Counted from the first letter of the stretch, positions 52,859-61,212 are shown. The stretch: DNA of 64,000 nucleotides from Streptomyces sp. BK340 (GCF_007827595.1 NZ_VISR01000022.1:122804-186803), one strand, 5' to 3'. Notes: a model not told the origin generated them from the letters alone. Numbers and translations are program-made.

Positions 52859-52889
52859 AAAACTGTGCGAACGGTCGTGCTAGTTTTTT
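52859..52889. promoter_or_regulatory. Candidate TetR operator
   Basis: AAAACT...AGTTTT outer arms with a CGA-ACGG-TCG core, between the tetR stop and the TIGR03086-like start. Runs of T are unusual in this GC-rich DNA and suggest a promoter. Binding by the adjacent TetR protein is inferred. Confidence 0.45.
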
Positions 52890-52948
52890 TGATCGGCGCC
52901 CCGCCGCACTTCTCAGCGCCCCGCCGCAGTCCTCAACGACTCGTCCCC

Positions 52949-53587
52949 TCAAGGGGCTTCGGGAACCGGGACCTCTCCCGCCGCCGTGTCCCGCAACCGC
53001 CGTGCGATGCCCGCCCGGGCTCTGCGGTAGGCGGTCTCCTCGGCGTGCAGTACGGACAGGGCGTTCGCCGTCTCCAGCAACGCCACCAGCTCGAAGGCCA
53101 GTTGGGCGACGTCCGTGTCGGCGCGCAGCTCACCCGCGGTGCGGGCCTCCTTGATCGTGCGCTCCACATGGGCCGACCAGTCGCGCTGCGCGCGGACCGC
53201 CGCGTCGTGCAGCGGGCCCGTCCGGGCGTCGAACTCGGCCATGACGCCGTAGAAGAAGCAGCCGCCCGGGAACACCCGGCCCCGCGAGTACTCCAGCCAC
53301 AACTCACACAGCTGCCACACCCGTCCGATGCCGGCCGGCACCTCGCCCGCGGGCCGGATCACCCGCTCGGTGAAGATCCGGGCCGCCTCCCGCACGGTGG
53401 CCAGCTGCAGTTCCTGCTTGGAGCCGAAGAGCGCGAACACCCCGCTCTTGCTCAGCTCCAGCTCGGTGGCCAGCCGGCCGACGGTCAGTGCCTCCAGCCC
53501 CTCGACCGAGGCGATCTCCACGGTCCGGCGCAGCACCAGCTGCCGGGTCCGGTTGCCCCGTTCGACGCGCCCGTCGAGGCGAGTCAC
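52949..53587 (-). CDS. TetR-family transcriptional regulator
   Basis: A 212-residue repressor. The N-terminal HTH (~15-60) reads RRTVEIASVEGLEALTVGRLATELELSKSGVFALFGSKQELQLATV. The ligand domain includes YSRGRVFPGGCFFYGVMAEFDARTGPLHD, a pattern of the TetR_C_39/C_6 group. GTG 53587 starts 8 nt after the Pth2-like gene. The likely target is the downstream TIGR03086-like gene. Ligand unknown. Confidence 0.9.
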   Translation of the reverse strand: MTRLDGRVERGNRTRQLVLRRTVEIASVEGLEALTVGRLATELELSKSGVFALFGSKQELQLATVREAARIFTERVIRPAGEVPAGIGRVWQLCELWLEYSRGRVFPGGCFFYGVMAEFDARTGPLHDAAVRAQRDWSAHVERTIKEARTAGELRADTDVAQLAFELVALLETANALSVLHAEETAYRRARAGIARRLRDTAAGEVPVPEAP

Positions 53588-53595
53588 CGGCGCCC

Positions 53596-54312
53596 CTACC
53601 GCAGCGCGGGGTGGTCGGCGACCACCGTGCAGGAGCCCGGCGCGATCTCGGTGAAGCCGGCGTCGCGCACCAACGGCAGCCCGCTGCCGGTCAGCCGGCC
53701 CCACTCGGCGGGCTCGGCGATGCGGACGGCCAGCGGGAATCCGGCCTCCCGCCACGCGGTCCGCTCCTCGTCGGACAGCGCCCACCAGGCCAGCTGGGCA
53801 CCGTGCCCCGCCTGGGCCATCGCCTTCCCGGCCGACATCTCGAGTTCCGGGTTCAGCCACAGCACCGGCACGCCGTGACCGGCTGGGACGGGCGGCTCCG
53901 GATCGTCCAGCTCGGTCCCCGACACCTGCAGCTTCGCCAGGTCCTTCGGCCAGCCGTCCAGCGGAACCGGCGGGAAGACCCGCACCTCGGCGGACTTGCC
54001 CTGCACCGTGATCCCGGGCAGCGCCTCGGCCCGGCGCCACTCCGATCCCCGGGCCCGCCGTACGACCTTCCGGATCCGCGCGTCCTCCCAGTCCCGCACG
54101 GTACCGGCCCACTCGCCGTCCCCGACGGCCCGCTCGTCGCTCAGCAGCAGAAGCACCGCCCGAGCGGCCGTCTCCAGCGCATCGGTACGGGCGGGAGGAG
54201 CACTGCGCTCGATGCGGACGACAAGAGGCAGCACGTACTGCCGTGCCTCGTCACGAGGGTTGGGCTCGGTCTGGAAGGGACTGTCACTCGAGGGCGCGGG
54301 AACATGGCTCAC
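53596..54312 (-). CDS. Pth2-like peptidyl-tRNA hydrolase domain protein
   Basis: A 238-residue soluble protein. The C-terminal ~110 residues match the Pth2 fold: VLWLNPELEMSAGKAMAQAGHGAQLAWWAL, with the Lys and His expected at the active site, then FPLAVRIAEPAEWGRL and LPLVRDAGFTEIAPGSCTVVA. Pth2 releases peptides from tRNA in archaea and eukaryotes; in Streptomyces it is an extra to bacterial Pth1. The N-terminal half (YVLPLVVRIERSAPPARTDALETAARAVLLLL) is an extension of unknown role. GTG 54312 begins the frame. It heads a tight pair with tetR and is divergent from the ABC ATPase. Confidence 0.78.
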   Translation of the reverse strand: MSHVPAPSSDSPFQTEPNPRDEARQYVLPLVVRIERSAPPARTDALETAARAVLLLLSDERAVGDGEWAGTVRDWEDARIRKVVRRARGSEWRRAEALPGITVQGKSAEVRVFPPVPLDGWPKDLAKLQVSGTELDDPEPPVPAGHGVPVLWLNPELEMSAGKAMAQAGHGAQLAWWALSDEERTAWREAGFPLAVRIAEPAEWGRLTGSGLPLVRDAGFTEIAPGSCTVVADHPALR

Positions 54313-54442
54313 ACCAGCCAACCTTAAGGGGCGCGGGACCGTGCGGTTCTTGCGGCTCCGACGTGCGGGCGCGACCGGCACGGACGTCTCGAAGACCGGA
54401 CCCAGGATCAGCCCCTGCGGCGGGACCGGACAAAATCTCCCC

Positions 54443-55321
54443 ATGCAACATGACCTACGACTGACCGCCGTAGGCCGCCGCTACGGCATCCGCGGCCCCT
54501 GGGTGTTAAGAGACATCCACCTCACGCTCACCCCCGGAACCCTGACCCGCATCGAAGGAGCGAACGGCACCGGAAAATCAACCCTTCTTCGCGTCATCGC
54601 CCGCCTGGACGCCCCGACCGAAGGCCGCGTCACCGGGCGCCCGCGCACGGCCTACGTCCCCGAGCGCTTCCCCTCGGCCCTGCCCTTCACCGCGTCCGGC
54701 TACCTGACCCACCTCGGCACCATCCACGGCCTCTCCCGGAGGACCGCCGCTGACGCCGCACACAGCTGGCTGGAGCGGTTCGGCGCCGCCGCCTACGCGG
54801 GTACGCCCATGTCACGCCTCTCCAAGGGCAGCAGCCAGAAGGTCGCCGTGGCGCAGGCCCTCCTCGCCGACCCGGAGCTGATGGTCCTGGACGAGGCGTG
54901 GACCGGGCTGGACACGGCCGCGCGCGCCGAGCTCGAGCGGGCGGTCGCCGAGCGGACCGCGGCCGGGGGTGCCGTCGTCTTCGTGGATCACGACCCGCGC
55001 CGCCTGGCCGGAGTGCCCGACGCGACGTACACCGTCGTGGACGGCGGCATCAAGCCCGGTGCGGACGGCCGGAGTTCGCCGCCTGCCGGGCCGCTCACCC
55101 GCGTCACCGTGCAGGGACCGCCGGGGGTGCAGCTGGCGCCCGACACGGTGCGGACGGTCACCTCGGCGCAGGAGACGGCCCCCGGCGTCCACCGCCTCGC
55201 CGTCCCCGCCTCCCATTCGGACGTTCTCCTGCGCGCCCTGCTGACGGCCCGCCCGCCCTGGCACGTGGTGAGCGTCGAGCCGGACGGCGCCACCCCACTC
55301 GAACCCGGAAGCCGCCCATGA
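54443..55321 (+). CDS. ABC transporter ATP-binding protein
   Basis: A 292-residue protein. The ATPase domain (1-~205) has Walker A EGANGTGKSTLLR, an ABC signature SRLSKGSSQKVAVAQAL (LSKGS rather than LSGGQ), Walker B LMVLDEAWTGLD with Ala-Trp replacing the usual Pro-Thr, and H-loop VVFVDHDPRRL. An extra C-terminal segment of ~80 residues has no known domain. ATG 54443 begins the frame. The permease start overlaps its stop by 4 nt. Probably an exporter; substrate unknown. Confidence 0.88.
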   Translation: MQHDLRLTAVGRRYGIRGPWVLRDIHLTLTPGTLTRIEGANGTGKSTLLRVIARLDAPTEGRVTGRPRTAYVPERFPSALPFTASGYLTHLGTIHGLSRRTAADAAHSWLERFGAAAYAGTPMSRLSKGSSQKVAVAQALLADPELMVLDEAWTGLDTAARAELERAVAERTAAGGAVVFVDHDPRRLAGVPDATYTVVDGGIKPGADGRSSPPAGPLTRVTVQGPPGVQLAPDTVRTVTSAQETAPGVHRLAVPASHSDVLLRALLTARPPWHVVSVEPDGATPLEPGSRP

Positions 55322-55989
55322 CCGCTCTCCTGCGTTACCAGGCCGACCTGCTGCTGCGCTCTCAGCGCTGGCTGCCGCCGGTGATCCTCTACGTCGCCTT
55401 CCTCGGGGTCGGCGTGCAGAGCGGTCAGCCGGTGCTCGACTCGCTCGGCTACGCGGCCGCCGGTCTGTTGCCGGTGGCCGCCTGGCTGGTGCGGATCTGT
55501 GTCACGGGCGAGCCGGACGCCGCCCGTGCCTGTGCCGCCGCGGCGCGCGGACCCGTCCGCGCCCACCTGGCCTGCCTGCTGACGGCGCTGTTCGCCTCGG
55601 CGGCGCTCGGGGTGCTGGCGACCCTGGTCATGACGCTGATCAGCGACCCGGTGAGCAACGGCCATCGGACCCGTGTCCCGCCACTGGAGGCCGGCCTGGC
55701 CGGGCTCCTGGCCGCCCTGGCCTGCGCCCTGCTGGGCAGTGCCGTCGGTGCGCTCACCAACCGGCCGGTGCTGCATTCCACCGGCCGCGCGGTGCCCGCG
55801 ATGCTCCTGGCCGCGCTGCTGTCGGTGGTGGTCGCCGGCTCCCCGGCCCAGGCCGCGGTCAGCGGTCTGGTGACCGGTTCGCAGTCCGGCCGGATCCCGG
55901 TGCCGCTGCTGCCCCTGGCCGGGGCCGTCCTCGTCACCGCCGCGGCCTTCGCGGCGGCGTGCGCGCTCACCACCCGCCGCTCACCCTGA
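55318..55989 (+). CDS. ABC transporter membrane protein
   Basis: A 223-residue protein with about six membrane segments (VILYVAFLGVGVQSG, AYAAAGLLPVAAWLVRI-like, LACLLTALFASAALGVLATLVMTLI, GLLAALACALLGSAVGAL, AMLLAALLSVVVAG, LLPLAGAVLVTAAAFAAACAL). It has no recognisable family motif beyond ABC-2-like topology. ATG 55318 overlaps the ATPase stop (ATGA), so the two are translationally coupled partners. Confidence 0.82.
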   Translation: MTALLRYQADLLLRSQRWLPPVILYVAFLGVGVQSGQPVLDSLGYAAAGLLPVAAWLVRICVTGEPDAARACAAAARGPVRAHLACLLTALFASAALGVLATLVMTLISDPVSNGHRTRVPPLEAGLAGLLAALACALLGSAVGALTNRPVLHSTGRAVPAMLLAALLSVVVAGSPAQAAVSGLVTGSQSGRIPVPLLPLAGAVLVTAAAFAAACALTTRRSP

Positions 55990-56086
55990 ACAGGCGGTGC
56001 GCTGTGCCTCCTGCCACTCGCGGACGGGGCACAGCCTCCGTCGGCCGACGGCCCGCCGCGTCGCTCATGCCCTCGGCGCAGAACGG

Positions 56087-56935
56087 TCAGCGGTGGCCGT
56101 TCGTCTCGCCGATCAGCTCGGAGACCTTCACGAACCGGTAGCCCTGCTTGCGCAGCTTCGGTACGACCGTCCGGACGACCTGCTCGGTCGTCGGGGCGGC
56201 GCTGCGGGTGCAGTGCATGACGACCACCGACCCGGGCTTCACCCCGTCCAGCACCTGCCGGACGACCGCGTCGGCGTCCGTGGCGAACGCGTCACCGCTC
56301 ACCACGTCCCACTGCACCGCGGTGACCCCGACCCCGCTGAGCGCGCGCAGCGCCTGACGGTCGTAACAGCCGCCGGGGAAGCGGAAGTACGGCAGCGGGT
56401 GGGGCACACCCGCCGCGCGGAAGGCCGCGTACGCCCGCTCGACGTCCTTGCGCATCCGGTCCGGCTCGACGGTCGGCAGGCCGTAGCAGTCGGCGGTGAA
56501 GGCGTAGTGGCTGTAGGAGTGGTTGGCCACCTCGAACTGCGGGTCCTGGCCGAGCGAACGGGCCTGCGCCGGGTACTGCTCGGCCCACCGGCCGGTCATG
56601 AAGATGGTCGCCGGCACCTTCAGCGTGCGCAGGGTGCCGATCAGGTCCGGGTTGTCGAAGTGCTCGCCGGAGGCGGCGCGGGGCCCCTGGTCGGCGGTCA
56701 TGTCCGCGTCGAAGGTCAGTGCGACGGTCTTGCCCAGGCTGCGCGGGCCGTGCTCGAACACCGGGGTCTGACCGCCCGGACCCGGGGCGAGCACGGGCGG
56801 CCGCGAGGCGGACGGGGAGGCGGCCGGTTTGGCGTGGGCCGGCCGTGCGGGGCCGGGGGTGCCCGCGGTGCCGCAGGCGGCGAGGGCCGCGCCCAGGGTG
56901 CAGACGGCGGTGATACGGAGTGCTGATGCAATCAC
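56087..56935 (-). CDS. Polysaccharide deacetylase (NodB domain) lipoprotein
   Basis: An exported CE4-type deacetylase, 282 residues. The signal carries lipobox LAAC with Cys21. After a Pro/Ser linker, the NodB domain has motif 1 TFDAD, motif 2 NHSYSH with the two metal His, motif 3 RFPGGCYD, and VVVMHC near the end; the catalytic set appears complete. Substrates could be peptidoglycan, chitin or another N-acetylated glycan. GTG 56935 has no ribosome site, and TACTTT lies 6-11 nt upstream of the start, so the transcript may be leaderless. The preceding hairpin ends the PEBP gene. Confidence 0.9.
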   Translation of the reverse strand: MIASALRITAVCTLGAALAACGTAGTPGPARPAHAKPAASPSASRPPVLAPGPGGQTPVFEHGPRSLGKTVALTFDADMTADQGPRAASGEHFDNPDLIGTLRTLKVPATIFMTGRWAEQYPAQARSLGQDPQFEVANHSYSHYAFTADCYGLPTVEPDRMRKDVERAYAAFRAAGVPHPLPYFRFPGGCYDRQALRALSGVGVTAVQWDVVSGDAFATDADAVVRQVLDGVKPGSVVVMHCTRSAAPTTEQVVRTVVPKLRKQGYRFVKVSELIGETNGHR

Positions 56936-56997
56936 CGTACGAAAGTAGGACCGAATGCCCGGTTATGCGGTGATATGACATTCGACTCCGAGGTCAC

Positions 56998-57033
56998 GCC
57001 GCCCGTACGGCGTACGTACGGCGTACGGGCGGC
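56998..57033 (-). terminator. Hairpin at the end of the PEBP gene
   Basis: A 36-nt near-perfect inverted repeat (GCCGCCCGTAC at one end, GTACGGGCGGC at the other, 2 internal mismatches) that begins at the stop codon. It is built from repeats of CGTACG and probably terminates the slipin-PEBP transcript. Confidence 0.65.
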
Positions 57034-57581
57034 TAGCGGCCGTACCTTCCGGTCAGGGTGCCCGTCGCCAGGGTGTGGCCGGACAGGGCCCGGAGCAGGT
57101 CGGCGGGCGCGGCGTCGGGGGCGAGGTCCGGGCGGCGGTCGGTCGCGTACACCGTGAGGACGTAGTGGTGCGGGCTGTCGCCGCGGGGCGGGCAGGGGCC
57201 GCCGTAGCCCGTCTTCCCGAACCCGTTGCGGCCCTCCACCGCTCCCTGCGGGCGCTCGCCGGCCGTCAGGTGCGTGGTGCGCGGGCCGATGTCCCACACC
57301 AGCCAGTGCGTGAAGGTGCCGCGCGGGGCGTCGGGGTCCTGGAGCAGAAGGGCCATGGAGGCGGTCCGCGGGGGTACGCCGGTGACGGCGAGCGGGGGTG
57401 AGACGTTCTCGCCGTCGCAGGTGTAGCGGCTCGGGATCGTTGCGGCGTCGGCGTACGCGGGGCTCGTGACCGTGAGCCTCGGCGTGGTGGCGGGGGAGGG
57501 GGCCGAGGACGAGCCGCCCCCGTCCGCGCAACCCGGTACGACGGCCATCACGGCCACGGCGATCACCCAGCCTCTGCGCAT
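57033..57581 (-). CDS. PEBP/YbhB-family (Raf kinase inhibitor-like) lipoprotein
   Basis: A 182-residue exported protein with a hydrophobic signal and Cys18 in VVPGC, a loose lipobox. The phosphatidylethanolamine-binding fold has DPDAPRGTFTHWLVWDI and GYGGPCPPRGDSPHHYVLTVYA, with the ligand-pocket residues present. Function in bacteria is poorly defined. ATG 57581 lies 10 nt after the slipin gene, so the two form an operon. Confidence 0.88.
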   Translation of the reverse strand: MRRGWVIAVAVMAVVPGCADGGGSSSAPSPATTPRLTVTSPAYADAATIPSRYTCDGENVSPPLAVTGVPPRTASMALLLQDPDAPRGTFTHWLVWDIGPRTTHLTAGERPQGAVEGRNGFGKTGYGGPCPPRGDSPHHYVLTVYATDRRPDLAPDAAPADLLRALSGHTLATGTLTGRYGR

Positions 57582-57591
57582 GTCCGGCACG

Positions 57592-58446
57592 CTAGCCGGA
57601 GGGAGGGGCTCCGTCCGCGTGCGGCGCGAGCTCCTGCCGGCCCTTCTCCTCCCGCTGGCTCCTCTCCCCCTGTTGGCCTCTCTCCGGTTGCTGGCCTCTC
57701 TCCAGGAAGTGCAGCAGTTCCACCGGGATCGGCAGGACCAGCGTGGAGTTCTTCTCGGCCGCCACCGCCATCACCGTCTGCAGCAGCCGCAGCTGGAGCG
57801 CGGTCGGCGTGTCGGACATCTGCTGGGCGGCCTCGGCGAGTTTCTTGGAGGCCTGCAGTTCGGCGTCGGCGTTGATGATCCGGGCCCGGCGCTCCCGGTC
57901 GGCCTCGGCCTGGCGGGCCATGGACCGCTTCATCGCGTCCGGCAGGGACACGTCCTTGATCTCCACCCGGTCGACCTGGATGCCCCAGCCGACGGCCGGG
58001 CTGTCGATCATCAGCTCCAGGCCCTGGTTGAGCTTCTCCCGGTTGGACAGCAGGTCGTCCAGGTCGCTCTTGCCGATGATCGACCGCAGGGAGGTCTGCG
58101 CCATCTGGGAGACCGCGAACTTGTAGTCCTCGACCTTCACCAGCGCACTCACCGAGTCGACCACCCGGAAGTAGACGACCGCGTCCACGCGCACCGTGAC
58201 GTTGTCGCGGGTGATGCCCTCCTGGGCCGGGATCGGCATGGTCACGATCTGCATGTTCACCTTGTGCAGCCGGTCCACGAACGGGATCACCAGGTTCAGA
58301 CCCGGTTCGCGTACTTCACTCGTGACCCGCCCGAGCCGGAAGAGCACCCCCCGCTCGTACTGCTTGACGACACGTGCCGCCATCGCGAAGTACACGACCC
58401 CGACGGAACCCAGCGCCGCAAGCGCCCCCAGTAGATCCTGGAGCAT
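57592..58446 (-). CDS. SPFH/band-7 slipin (stomatin-like)
   Basis: A 284-residue membrane scaffold protein. A short hydrophobic N-terminus (LLGALAALGSVGVVYFAMAARV) precedes the SPFH domain at ~25-200, starting with EYERG-type VVKQYERGVLFRLGRV, with PGLNLVIPFVDRLHKV, TRDNVTVRVDAVVYFRV and WGIQVDRVEIKDVSLP. The C-terminus has a helical region and a charged repeat-like tail (ERGQQPERGQQGERSQREEK). Slipins form ring oligomers in membrane microdomains. ATG 58446 has AGGAGG. No NfeD-type partner is adjacent; PEBP is the co-gene. Confidence 0.92.
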   Translation of the reverse strand: MLQDLLGALAALGSVGVVYFAMAARVVKQYERGVLFRLGRVTSEVREPGLNLVIPFVDRLHKVNMQIVTMPIPAQEGITRDNVTVRVDAVVYFRVVDSVSALVKVEDYKFAVSQMAQTSLRSIIGKSDLDDLLSNREKLNQGLELMIDSPAVGWGIQVDRVEIKDVSLPDAMKRSMARQAEADRERRARIINADAELQASKKLAEAAQQMSDTPTALQLRLLQTVMAVAAEKNSTLVLPIPVELLHFLERGQQPERGQQGERSQREEKGRQELAPHADGAPPSG

Positions 58447-58537
58447 GGTGACCTCCTCAGGGAGAGGCCTTGCTTTGTCCGCTGTTGTAACGATAGTTCC
58501 GGGCCGGTACGGAAGCCATGGGCGTACCGAAAGGCCC

Positions 58538-58571
58538 GGCCGGGGCGCCGAGGGGTGTCGGCGCCCCGGCC
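58538..58571 (-). terminator. Terminator after the SulP gene
   Basis: 14-bp perfect stem: GGCCGGGGCGCCGA against TCGGCGCCCCGGCC, 6-nt loop, extended by further GC pairs after a bulge. It lies 17 nt beyond the SulP stop. Confidence 0.8.
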
Positions 58572-58588
58572 CGGGGCCGGCGGCCGGA

Positions 58589-60097
58589 TCAGGCGACCGT
58601 GGCTCTGGCAGGCTCCTCGGGTGCGGTCACCTCCACCGGCTCGGTGCCCGACGCGCTGTGGCGCTCGGCCCAGTTCTCCAGGGCCGTGCGGCAGGCGTGG
58701 TCCAGGTGGTGCAGGCCGGACAGGTCGAGCCGGACGGGGCGGTCCTGGGGCAGTGACTCCAGGCTGTCGAGCATCTTCGGCAGCCGCAGGAAGGTCGCGT
58801 TGCCCGACAGGTACGCCTCGACGGGACCCGCGCCCTTGTCGACGATGTCCAGCCGGAGGTGCGAGGCTTCCCAGGCCGTCTTGACGATCGCCAGCGCGAG
58901 GCCGATGAGCACGCCCTCGAACATGCTGACCGCCACGATCGACACCGCGGTGACGGCCAGGATCAGCGCCTCGCCCCGGTGCCCGTGCCACAGCACGACC
59001 AGCGCCCGGACCGGCACCAGCTTGGCGCCGGAGTAGATCAGGATGCCCGCGAGGGCCGGGATCGGGATGTAGGCGAGCACGCCCGGCAGCAGCGCCGCGA
59101 ACAGCAGCAGCCAGACGCCGTGCAGCACGCGGGACGCCTTGGTCCGGGCGCCCGCCTGCACGTTGGCCGCGCTGCGCACGATCACGGCGGTCATCGGCAG
59201 CGCGCCGAGCAGCCCGCACACCGCGTTGCCCGCGCCCTGGGCGATCAGCTCCTTGTCATACTTGGTGCGCGGACCGTCGTGCAACCGGTCCACGGCCGCC
59301 GCACTGAACAGCGACTCGGCGGACGCGATCAGCGTGAACGCGACGACCGTGCCGAGCACCCCGACACCGGCGAACTCGGTGAAGGCGTCGAGCGGCGGCG
59401 GCTGGACGGAGCCCAGCAGCCCCTTCACCTCGACGGTGGCCACCGGCAGGCTGAGCACCAGGGCGGCCAGTGTGGCGAGGCCGACCGCGGCGAGCGGACC
59501 GGGCACCGTGCGCACCTTGGCCGGTGCGTGCTTCCACAGCGCCAGCACCATGACGGTGCCGGCGCACAGGGCGAGCGAGGTGAGGGCCGGCCCCGCCCCG
59601 AGGGCGTCCAGGAACGCCCTCGGCAGCCCGGCCATCTTGCCCAGGCCCGAGTCGGGAGCCTTGGCCGCCATGGCCGGGTACAGCTGGCCGGCGATCAGGA
59701 CCAGTCCGATGCCGGCCAGCATGCCCTCGACGACCGAGACCGAGATGGCCCGGAAGTACCGGCCCAGCTTCAGCGTGCCCATGAGCAGCTGCAGCACGCC
59801 GGTGGTGAGCACGATGGCGCCGAGCATCGGCAGCCCGAACTCCTTGACCGCCTCGAAGACGAGCACGGTCAGTCCGGCGGCCGGCCCGGACACCTGCAGG
59901 CTGCTGCCGCGCATCAGCCCGGTGACCAGGCCGCCCACGATGCCGGTGACCAGCCCGAGTTCGGCCGGCACTCCGGAGGCGACGGCCACGCCCACGCACA
60001 GCGGGAGCGCGACCAGGAACACGACGAGGGAGGCGGCGAAGTCCTGCCTCAGATGAGGGAAACGGGATATGAGAGGACTGTTCATCGGCGCGCTCAC
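58589..60097 (-). CDS. SulP-family anion transporter with STAS-like C-terminus
   Basis: A ~502-residue inner-membrane protein with the SulP core of about fourteen segments (FAASLVVFLVALPLCVGVAVASG, GPAAGLTVLVFEAVKEFG, CGLLGALPMTAVIVRSAANVQAGARTK). The C-terminal region (~420-485) has a STAS pattern including VRLDLSGLHHLDHACRTAL. SulP proteins carry sulfate, bicarbonate or other anions. Coupling to a carbonic anhydrase (GTG 60097 overlaps its stop by 4 nt) makes bicarbonate the first guess. ATG 60085 is an alternative start. Confidence 0.88.
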   Translation of the reverse strand: MSAPMNSPLISRFPHLRQDFAASLVVFLVALPLCVGVAVASGVPAELGLVTGIVGGLVTGLMRGSSLQVSGPAAGLTVLVFEAVKEFGLPMLGAIVLTTGVLQLLMGTLKLGRYFRAISVSVVEGMLAGIGLVLIAGQLYPAMAAKAPDSGLGKMAGLPRAFLDALGAGPALTSLALCAGTVMVLALWKHAPAKVRTVPGPLAAVGLATLAALVLSLPVATVEVKGLLGSVQPPPLDAFTEFAGVGVLGTVVAFTLIASAESLFSAAAVDRLHDGPRTKYDKELIAQGAGNAVCGLLGALPMTAVIVRSAANVQAGARTKASRVLHGVWLLLFAALLPGVLAYIPIPALAGILIYSGAKLVPVRALVVLWHGHRGEALILAVTAVSIVAVSMFEGVLIGLALAIVKTAWEASHLRLDIVDKGAGPVEAYLSGNATFLRLPKMLDSLESLPQDRPVRLDLSGLHHLDHACRTALENWAERHSASGTEPVEVTAPEEPARATVA

Positions 60098-60672
60098 AGG
60101 GCTTCGAAGGTGTCGGACTGCGGGCGGTGCGTGCGTACGGCGCCGGTGTGCACCTCGTAGTACCAGGCGTGCAGGTCCAGCTGCCCCTGCGCCAGTTTCC
60201 GCTCGATGCACGGGTACGAGCGCAGCCGCAGCAGCTGCGTCAGGACATGGCTCTGGACACCCTCGGCGACCTCCGGGTCCTCGGCCGCGCCGGCCGGGCG
60301 CGGGGTGGCGTGCGCGAGCCAGTCGCGCACGGCGGGTACCGCGGTCAGGTCGTCGCCGCGCACCAGCGCGCCGACGGCGCCGCAGTGCGAGTGGCCGCAG
60401 ACGACGATGTCGCGGACGCCGAGCACTTCCACGGCGTACTCGATGGTGGCGGCCTCGCCGCTGGGGTGCCGTGAGGTGTACGGCGGGACGATGTTGCCCG
60501 CGGTGCGCAGCTCGAAGAGCTCGCCGGGGCGGGCGCCCGTGATCAGGGCCGGGACGACCCGGGAATCGGAGCAGGTGATGAACAGGACCTGCGGTGACTG
60601 GCCTTCTGCGAGTTTGGCGAACTCCTCAGGGCGTTGTCCGAAGGTACGGGCGTTGTCGATGAGGGGCTGCAT
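60094..60672 (-). CDS. Beta-class carbonic anhydrase
   Basis: A 192-residue zinc enzyme interconverting CO2 and bicarbonate. Ligands are visible: Cys34-x-Asp36-x-Arg38 in ITCSDSRVV, and His94 and Cys97 in VCGHSHCGAVGAL. ATG 60672 has AGGAGGAG 11 nt upstream. It is the first gene of the carbonic anhydrase-SulP operon and would balance bicarbonate moved by the transporter. Confidence 0.93.
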   Translation of the reverse strand: MQPLIDNARTFGQRPEEFAKLAEGQSPQVLFITCSDSRVVPALITGARPGELFELRTAGNIVPPYTSRHPSGEAATIEYAVEVLGVRDIVVCGHSHCGAVGALVRGDDLTAVPAVRDWLAHATPRPAGAAEDPEVAEGVQSHVLTQLLRLRSYPCIERKLAQGQLDLHAWYYEVHTGAVRTHRPQSDTFEAL

Positions 60673-60746
60673 GTGTGTGGACTCCTCCTGGCGCGCCGCA
60701 GCGGCGCGTCGGGCTTGCACGGCGTTCGTGGGGGATGAGCCGTCGC

Positions 60747-61142
60747 TCAGCAGCGGAAGACCTGAAGAGCTGCCGGGGAGTGGGCTCTGGAGGATCTCGT
60801 GGTGCGGTGGTGCGGGGCACCGGACGTGCCCGGCGATCGTGGGGTCGCCGCCTGCCCGGCTATGAGCGGGTGTTCCTGCGCCCAGCCGGAGGCGGGGCCG
60901 CGCTGCCGGTCGCGCAGGTGGTGGCCCCCGCCGGGATCCTGGGTGCAGCCGCCGTCACGGAGTGCGATCGTGCTGTTGCGCACGGGATGCGAGGGGCGCA
61001 CGGTTTCGGGTGCGGCTTTGGCCTTCGCATGGCTGAGCGTATGCGCGGATGCGAAGGTTCCCGTGGGTGCGAAGAACTGCAGGGCGAGCAGGGTGGTGGC
61101 GAGCAGGGCAAGCAGGGTCCGGGCTGTCGTACCTCGGAACAC
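60747..61142 (-). CDS. Small secreted protein of unknown function
   Basis: A 131-residue exported protein. The GTG 61142 start is supported by GGAGGAGG just upstream and gives a clear signal peptide (FRGTTARTLLALLATTLLALQFFAPTGTFASA, cleavage near residue 32). The mature part is basic and rich in His and Pro, without known domain (NSTIALRDGGCTQDPGGGHHLRDRQRG, APHHRTTRSSRAH). The dense His/Cys content would allow metal binding. The promoter region contains an 8-bp direct repeat and a 32-bp palindrome. Confidence 0.65.
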   Translation of the reverse strand: MFRGTTARTLLALLATTLLALQFFAPTGTFASAHTLSHAKAKAAPETVRPSHPVRNSTIALRDGGCTQDPGGGHHLRDRQRGPASGWAQEHPLIAGQAATPRSPGTSGAPHHRTTRSSRAHSPAALQVFRC

Positions 61143-61186
61143 GCACCCTCCTCCCAGGAGTTCACACCTCTTCCACGCACCAAGCA

Positions 61187-61205
61187 TTGGTCAATGGTTG
61201 GTCAA
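61187..61205. repeat. Direct repeat TTGGTCAA, 11-bp period
   Basis: TTGGTCAA at 61187-61194 and 61198-61205, one helical turn apart. Read on the gene's strand these give two TTGACCA elements, possible -35 boxes or activator sites for the small secreted protein. Confidence 0.4.
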
Positions 61206-61212
61206 GAAACAC

